DNA of 22,728 nucleotides from Folioceros fuciformis (taxonomy: Eukaryota > Anthocerotophyta > Anthocerotopsida > Anthocerotales). The translations under genes were made by a program, and so were the position numbers. The notes beneath the pieces were generated by a model that was given only the letters and a program-made list of their open reading frames with translations, did not search any database and was not told where the DNA came from. Where the stretch lies: contig JBNGIO010001211.1 in assembly GCA_049999805.1 (NCBI GenBank), forward strand, positions 1-22,728, read 5' to 3'. Shown one piece after another: positions 19,125 to 22,728 of the stretch (position 1 is the stretch's first letter; each line of letters begins with the position of its first letter).

Positions 19125-20064
19125 TTAGATGAGCAGATTGAAAGAGTTCACGATCCGCTGCAACGACACCGCCAAGTCTTGAGGGATCGGCTTGGAAGGT
19201 GCATCGTTATAGGAGACGTTGAGGATGTAGAGCTTCCTGGCGGCTATGGTAACAGCCGACAGGACCCGTTTCTGTCCTCTGGAGCTGTCCAGCGAGTACT
19301 CCACCTCGTACAAAGGTCTACCGTTGGCGTCCCTCTCCCCCACGCGGACAAGCTTGGCGTCGTTCGTGCTTTCCTGGAACATTCATCACTCAGCATCAGG
19401 CTCCATCCCGAATCCTACACGCTGCCATATCGTCGGGCATCCAGGTTGCCTAACCTTCTTCTTCTCCGCTTGGATGAGCCTCTCGGCTACCTGATCCGGC
19501 GTTCCGAAATCCCTTAAAGACGCAATTCGCACTGGATTCACCACCACGCCCACCGTGTTGCTCCTAGTCACCGGGTCCTCGAACAGCAGAGTGGCTCCGG
19601 CCTTCTCCACCTGATGCATTCAACGTCAAGATCTGTGTCTCTCAAGCCAACTTCCAACCAAGACTGAGCTCCCGTCGGTGTTGAGCACTTGCCTTGTTCC
19701 AGTCCGCGGGCCGGAGCAGCGTAAACCCTTCCCTCTCATCGTCGTACCTTTCCAAGCTCAAGGCCCGAGCATCGGCATTGTCCTCCTGCTCAGCCAGAGA
19801 ACGCTGTGCTGTGCTGGTGAGCAGCAATCCTGCCAGTGCCGTGGCTATCCTCCGGCTCACCACAGGGTTTCCATCAAGCAGGCCTTCATCAGCAAGTGAC
19901 GTTCCCCTTGAGCATAGCGCAATCACCATTGCCCGCCGCGCCTCTTGCATCGACGCCCTCCACGGGGCTTCCCGGCTCCACGTCCTTCTCCGTCTTGCAT
20001 CCAGTAAGGGCTTCACGAAGATCAGGCTGAAGCCTCCGGAAGAGGATAAAACGCCTGACGCCAT
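19125..20064 (-). CDS. PPD4: Thylakoid-lumen PsbP-domain protein, PPD4-like, 3 exons, 258 aa
   Basis: Exons: 20064-19693, 19610-19455, 19373-19125 (777 nt, phase 0 at both junctions). The start ATG lies in ACCATGG. Residues 1-65 are basic and hydroxylated, fitting a stromal transit peptide. Residues 69-91, VSRRIATALAGLLLT then STAQRSLA, have a twin-arginine, a hydrophobic core and a small-residue cleavage site: a Tat lumen-targeting signal. The PsbP domain follows: EGFTLLRPADWNKVEKAGA, NTVGVVVNPVRIASLRDFG, VAERLIQAEKKKESTNDAKL, YEVEYSLDSSRGQKRVLSAV, LYILNVSYNDAP. PsbP-domain proteins assist photosystem assembly or function; the exact role of this paralogue is not known to me. The NPVRI/SLxDFG pattern suggests PPD4, but paralogue assignment is moderate. 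Odd: intron 1 begins AAG|GCAAGT, a GC-AG intron. It is divergent from the UVR/NTF2-like gene. Confidence 0.85.
19691..19692 (-). other. GC donor splice site of PPD4 intron 1
   Basis: The minus strand reads AACAAG|GCAAGT. The only phase-preserving junction with the acceptor CATCAG|GTG at 19611/19610 is here. GC-AG introns are a known minority class in plants and typically have an otherwise strong AAG|GCAAGT context, as seen. Confidence 0.8.
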
Positions 20065-20317
20065 GGTCACTTTCGCAGGGGTCTGTCAGGTGAAAGAATG
20101 CTCGTTCCAATATGTGTTCCTCATCCCTGTACCAACTGCATCCTTGTTGCTGCAAAAACACAATCTTCGATCGGATCTCGCATTCAGCCTCGAAGCATCA
20201 TCTGTTCCTTGCAATCCTCACCTCCACGATGCAAAAAGCCCTAACCCTAGCCAGGAACGCTGGAAACAGGAAGTTGGACGCAAAGCAATTTACCCACCCA
20301 GATTTGAGATCGTGGCC
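20065..20317. promoter_or_regulatory. Divergent 253-bp promoter of PPD4 and the UVR/NTF2-like gene
   Basis: The two start codons face away from each other. CCCTAACCCTAG at 20239-20250 matches the plant telo-box core (AAACCCTA type), common near transcription starts of highly expressed genes. No TATA box is obvious. A short upstream ORF for the plus gene starts at 20229 (ATGCAAAAAGCC). Confidence 0.5.
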
Positions 20318-20336
20318 ATGGCGGAGGGCGCTGTGA
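20229..20336 (+). CDS. Possible upstream ORF overlapping the main start
   Basis: ATG at 20229 opens 35 codons (MQKALTLARNAGNRKLDAKQ at the start) and ends inside the main coding sequence in another frame, past the ATG at 20318. If the mRNA starts upstream of 20229, it would compete with the main start. The transcription start is unknown. Confidence 0.2.
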   Translation: MQKALTLARNAGNRKLDAKQFTHPDLRSWPWRRAL

Positions 20337-21142
20337 GGATCTACGGGCCCATGGTGGCCGCGGTTGGCAAGGGGGATAGCGCTCGTTCTCGTCTGCTGCC
20401 AAGCAGGAGCAAGCAAATGCAAATCCTTTCCCAACAGCCATCTCCTTCAGCAATGTGCTTTGCTTCGACTTCTCCTCCCGCTTGCAAGTGCTTCCGCACA
20501 GGTATGCAAGGTGCTGCTTCTTGGTTGCTGGGTCGTGAATTTGGTGTGAGGAGACAGAGCTGATGCGGCTACTGCACCTACTGCAGCACAGCTAGCACGG
20601 ACAGAGGTGCGAGGAAGGGCCTGAGAAGAAGCTGCAGTGCATTGGGCAAAATAGAGGCACAGGAGGGCTACCCCGACGACGACCTCCTGGCACTTCAAGC
20701 GGCGTTGCATTCGGCGATCAAGTATGAGAACTACGAGCAAGCAGCCGTGCTGCGTGACAAGATTAGACGATTGCACAAAAACGAAGTGGCTGCGGTACTT
20801 GCCACCAATGCCATGTTTTACGAGGCATTTGCTCAAGCCGATATGGAATTGATGAAGAGAGTGTGGCTGAACGCAGACACAGTGTTCTGCGTGCACCCAG
20901 GGTCGGCTTGCATTACTGGCTATGACATGGTGGTGAAAAGCTGGAGCCTGGTGCTGCTGGGTCCTCTCAGATTCGACCTGCAAGACATTCAAGTGCATAT
21001 CAAGGGCGGGCTTGGTTACTTAACATGCGTCGAGATGGTGCGATCCCAAGGGAGCAGCTGGGGGAGACAGGTGGCCACCAACATCTTCGAAAAGCAGAAT
21101 GGAGAGTGGTTCATATGTGGCCATCACGCGTCTCCTGTGTAA
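20318..21142 (+). CDS. UVR motif plus NTF2/SnoaL-like domain protein, probably plastid, 2 exons, 244 aa
   Basis: Exons 20318-20501 and 20592-21142, GT-AG, phase 1, closing frame (735 nt). The start has the context GCCATGG. Residues 1-61 are Ser/Arg/Lys-rich and poor in acidic residues, fitting a plastid transit peptide. Residues about 93-124 (LALQAALHSAIKYENYEQAA and VLRDKIRRL) form a UVR motif, the two-helix module that binds partner proteins in UvrB/UvrC and Clp regulators. Residues about 129-242 form an NTF2/SnoaL-like cone fold: FYEAFAQADMELMKRVWLN, FCVHPGSACITGYDMVVKSW, FEKQNGEWFICGHHASPV. Plants have homologues of this architecture annotated as NTF2 family proteins with unknown function. 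No catalytic residues can be assigned. It shares its promoter with PPD4, a lumen protein, which is compatible with co-expression in green tissue but does not prove it. Confidence 0.85.
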
Positions 21143-21506
21143 GGAATTTGTGCTGCGATCTCTCACTGCACCAGCCACCGTAGATTATGACGAGTTGCTT
21201 CGGACTTTGAGGATTCCACGTGGCGGAATGTCCCCAATACTCTGCATCCCGTCCAAGAAATCGTAGTGGTACATTCGTGGTTGCCTGCTGCTCGTGCATA
21301 ATACAGCAGGCAGGATCGTTTCCTTCTTAGTGAGTTACCCTGCGAGGAAGTCGCTGCTTCACAAACAAAGCGGCCCTTTATCGGTTCCTAGCAACAGGGT
21401 ATCCTTGCAGTGTCTTCCCAAACAGTGAAGGCGTGCATAGTTGGTTGCAGCTCCGCTGCCTGCATCTGAAGCGGGAAAACTGTGGGCAAATGTTGAAATA
21501 GGTCCC
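21143..21506. other. Convergent intergenic region
   Basis: 3' UTR space of the UVR/NTF2-like gene and of the minus-strand gene that follows. No further gene or repeat seen. Confidence 0.5.
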
Positions 21507-22720
21507 TCAGTGGGGAATCCAGTTGGATTTGATGCCTCTGGAGCCCTTCATGCTGAGCAGAGTTCCCTCCAGCGGCCGTACTTCAGCGAAGTATCTCTCG
21601 GCGTTGTTCTGGAAGCAAACTGGGTTAGTACTGCGAACTCTCTCAAGTGACCTCTGCACATCGTCGGTTGTCTCTTACAGCCAATTGTAACTTACTAATC
21701 CATTCTGCGAAATGGTGTCGTTTGTCCCTGCACTGAAGAATCCCTTAACTCCCCGCAATACCTGTGTTTGTGAACAAAGCAGTTTGCAGATGAGCAAATC
21801 AGGCATCCAAGCACAACTTCGCTTTGTGATAACACAGTTCCACTGACCACATAGTCATCTGCAGTCGTAATCGGGCATGACTTGTCCCTATAGTTCTCTT
21901 TTCCTCGCACATACACCTTGGGCTGCTCTTTCTTTGGCCACAATCCTTGCTTCGCTTCCTCCTCCACCTTGAGGAATAGGCACCACAAGGTGAGGAAAAA
22001 ACTTCTTGCCTTCCCTGTATAGTTAACTTACACACGCCCCGGCCCATTAGTGAACCTTCTTCTTAATGCCTGCATAATCGGAGAAGCAATGGCGGCCGGT
22101 GTACAGGTCACGTTTGAGATATTCCAAATCCTTCTGGGGAGCTGGCTCTCTGCCTGGCATGAACAGAGGGTGGCCTGGCATGTGGTATCGCATGGACTTC
22201 GGCTGGATGGACAGACGGCAACACGTTCTCACAATGCAATGTGTGAAAAGATCGTCAAACGGGGCTAGAACACAGGTCAAGGCTTACATCCAGCATAGAA
22301 GGCATACATCGTTGCGTGTTATCCAACCTGTCAAGGCAAGTGACATCACGAATCACACTACTTGTAGTTACTTCGTCTCTGGAACAACATAGCATGACGC
22401 AGGTTGGATGAAATGAGAACTACCACGAACGTTCAGGGGCACGTCTGACAACCTCCTCATAATCTCCAGTGACAGGTTTGGGAATCACAGGATCCTTGGG
22501 TCTCACCCTCGGGATAGGAACCCCAAAGTCATCGGCCTTCTGATCAGGCGGGAACTTGAAACCGGAGCCGAATCCTCCATGGCCACTATCCACCATCGGC
22601 ATCTATTTCCGTCACGGGCAAAGGGTCACCTCCATCAAACCACCAGGTCCTTGCCTCTCAGATTGTTCATCAAATTTCTTGCGTCACGACCTTACCCACC
22701 TTGGATCTCAGCAGATTCAT
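21507..22720 (-). CDS. Unrecognised small Pro/Lys-rich protein, about five exons
   Basis: Minus-strand exons supported by splice signals: 22720-22700 (MNLLRSK, donor AAG|GTGGGT), 22602 to about 22450, 22202-22056, 21967-21848 and 21608-21507 (stop). Phases are 0 throughout except that the donor of exon 2 is unresolved: GAG|GTTGTC or GTT|GTCAGA near 22450 would keep phase, while TG|GTAGTT does not. Sequence landmarks are GHGGFGSGFKFPPDQKADDF, RVRPKDPVIPKPVTGDYEE, RYHMPGHPLFMPGREPAPQK, LKRDLYTGRHCFSDYAGIKK, KEQPKVYVRGKENYRDKSCP and a conserved-looking tail, EGTLLSMKGSRGIKSNWIPH. The product is about 180 aa, hydrophilic, without a membrane span, signal peptide or known catalytic motif. I do not recognise the family. 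The start is 8 bp from the window edge, so an upstream exon may be missing. Confidence 0.6.
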
Positions 22721-22728
22721 ATCGCCGT

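Noticed and set aside
19694-20563. 289-codon plus-strand open frame
   Set aside because: Its first two thirds are antisense to PPD4 exon 1 and the shared promoter. Only the part from 20318 is used, as exon 1 of the UVR/NTF2-like gene.
20447-20998. 183-codon minus-strand frame
   Set aside because: Shadow of the UVR/NTF2-like gene; no recognisable motif.
1-22728. CRISPR arrays, operons or bacterial regulatory sites
   Set aside because: No regularly spaced repeats with unique spacers; tandem repeats seen are contiguous. Spliced plant genes make a prokaryotic reading untenable.
1-22728. tRNA or rRNA genes
   Set aside because: I saw no convincing cloverleaf with T-loop GGTTCGAAT-type box or rRNA core by eye; a tRNAscan-SE run would be needed to exclude them.

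Overview
This is nuclear DNA of a green plant (streptophyte). The right-hand genes are spliced, with short GT-AG introns of roughly 70-420 nt. Several encode plastid proteins of plant type: a PSII core phosphatase, a thylakoid-lumen PsbP-domain protein with a twin-arginine signal, and a UVR/NTF2-like protein. I infer a seed-free plant or charophyte-grade lineage from compact introns, gene spacing and the type of retroelement, but the sequence alone does not prove it.

Left part (about 1-12,900) is repeat- and transposon-rich and contains few or no intact genes. It starts with a possible last exon of a minus-strand gene (346-467), followed by several tandem duplications (547-630, 1781-1987, 2183-2240, 3146-3235). 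Next is an LTR-like promoter with palindromes and a TATA box (about 3251-3360), leading into a decayed plus-strand retroelement-like region up to 5164. From 5165 to 11366 lies a minus-strand, truncated Ty3/gypsy retrotransposon. In its own reading direction it shows gag, two CCHC zinc knuckles, aspartic protease, a cytosine-5 DNA methyltransferase (DNMT) domain, and the start of reverse transcriptase, where it breaks off. A 36-bp direct repeat flanks the insert (5129-5164 and 11367-11402). The captured DNMT between protease and RT is the most interesting object in the window. This copy is dead: it has stops, frameshifts, no RT core and no integrase.

Right part (about 12,980-22,728) is GC-richer and gene-dense. 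Six genes could be assembled by matching splice sites, phase and protein family: PBCP (+), PPOX2 (-), RRP41-like exosome subunit (-), a PPD4-like PsbP-domain lumen protein (-), a UVR/NTF2-like protein (+) and an unrecognised small basic/proline-rich protein (-). Frames close exactly across every junction for five of them; one junction of the last gene is unresolved.

The right-hand genes are ordinary housekeeping and plastid genes in a compact arrangement. RRP41L starts only 100 bp from the end of PPD4. PPD4 and the UVR/NTF2-like gene share a 253-bp divergent promoter with a telo-box-like motif. PBCP/PPOX2 and UVR-NTF2/unknown are convergent pairs. The contrast between the transposon-rich left and the intact gene-rich right, with a boundary near 12,900, is the main structural feature.
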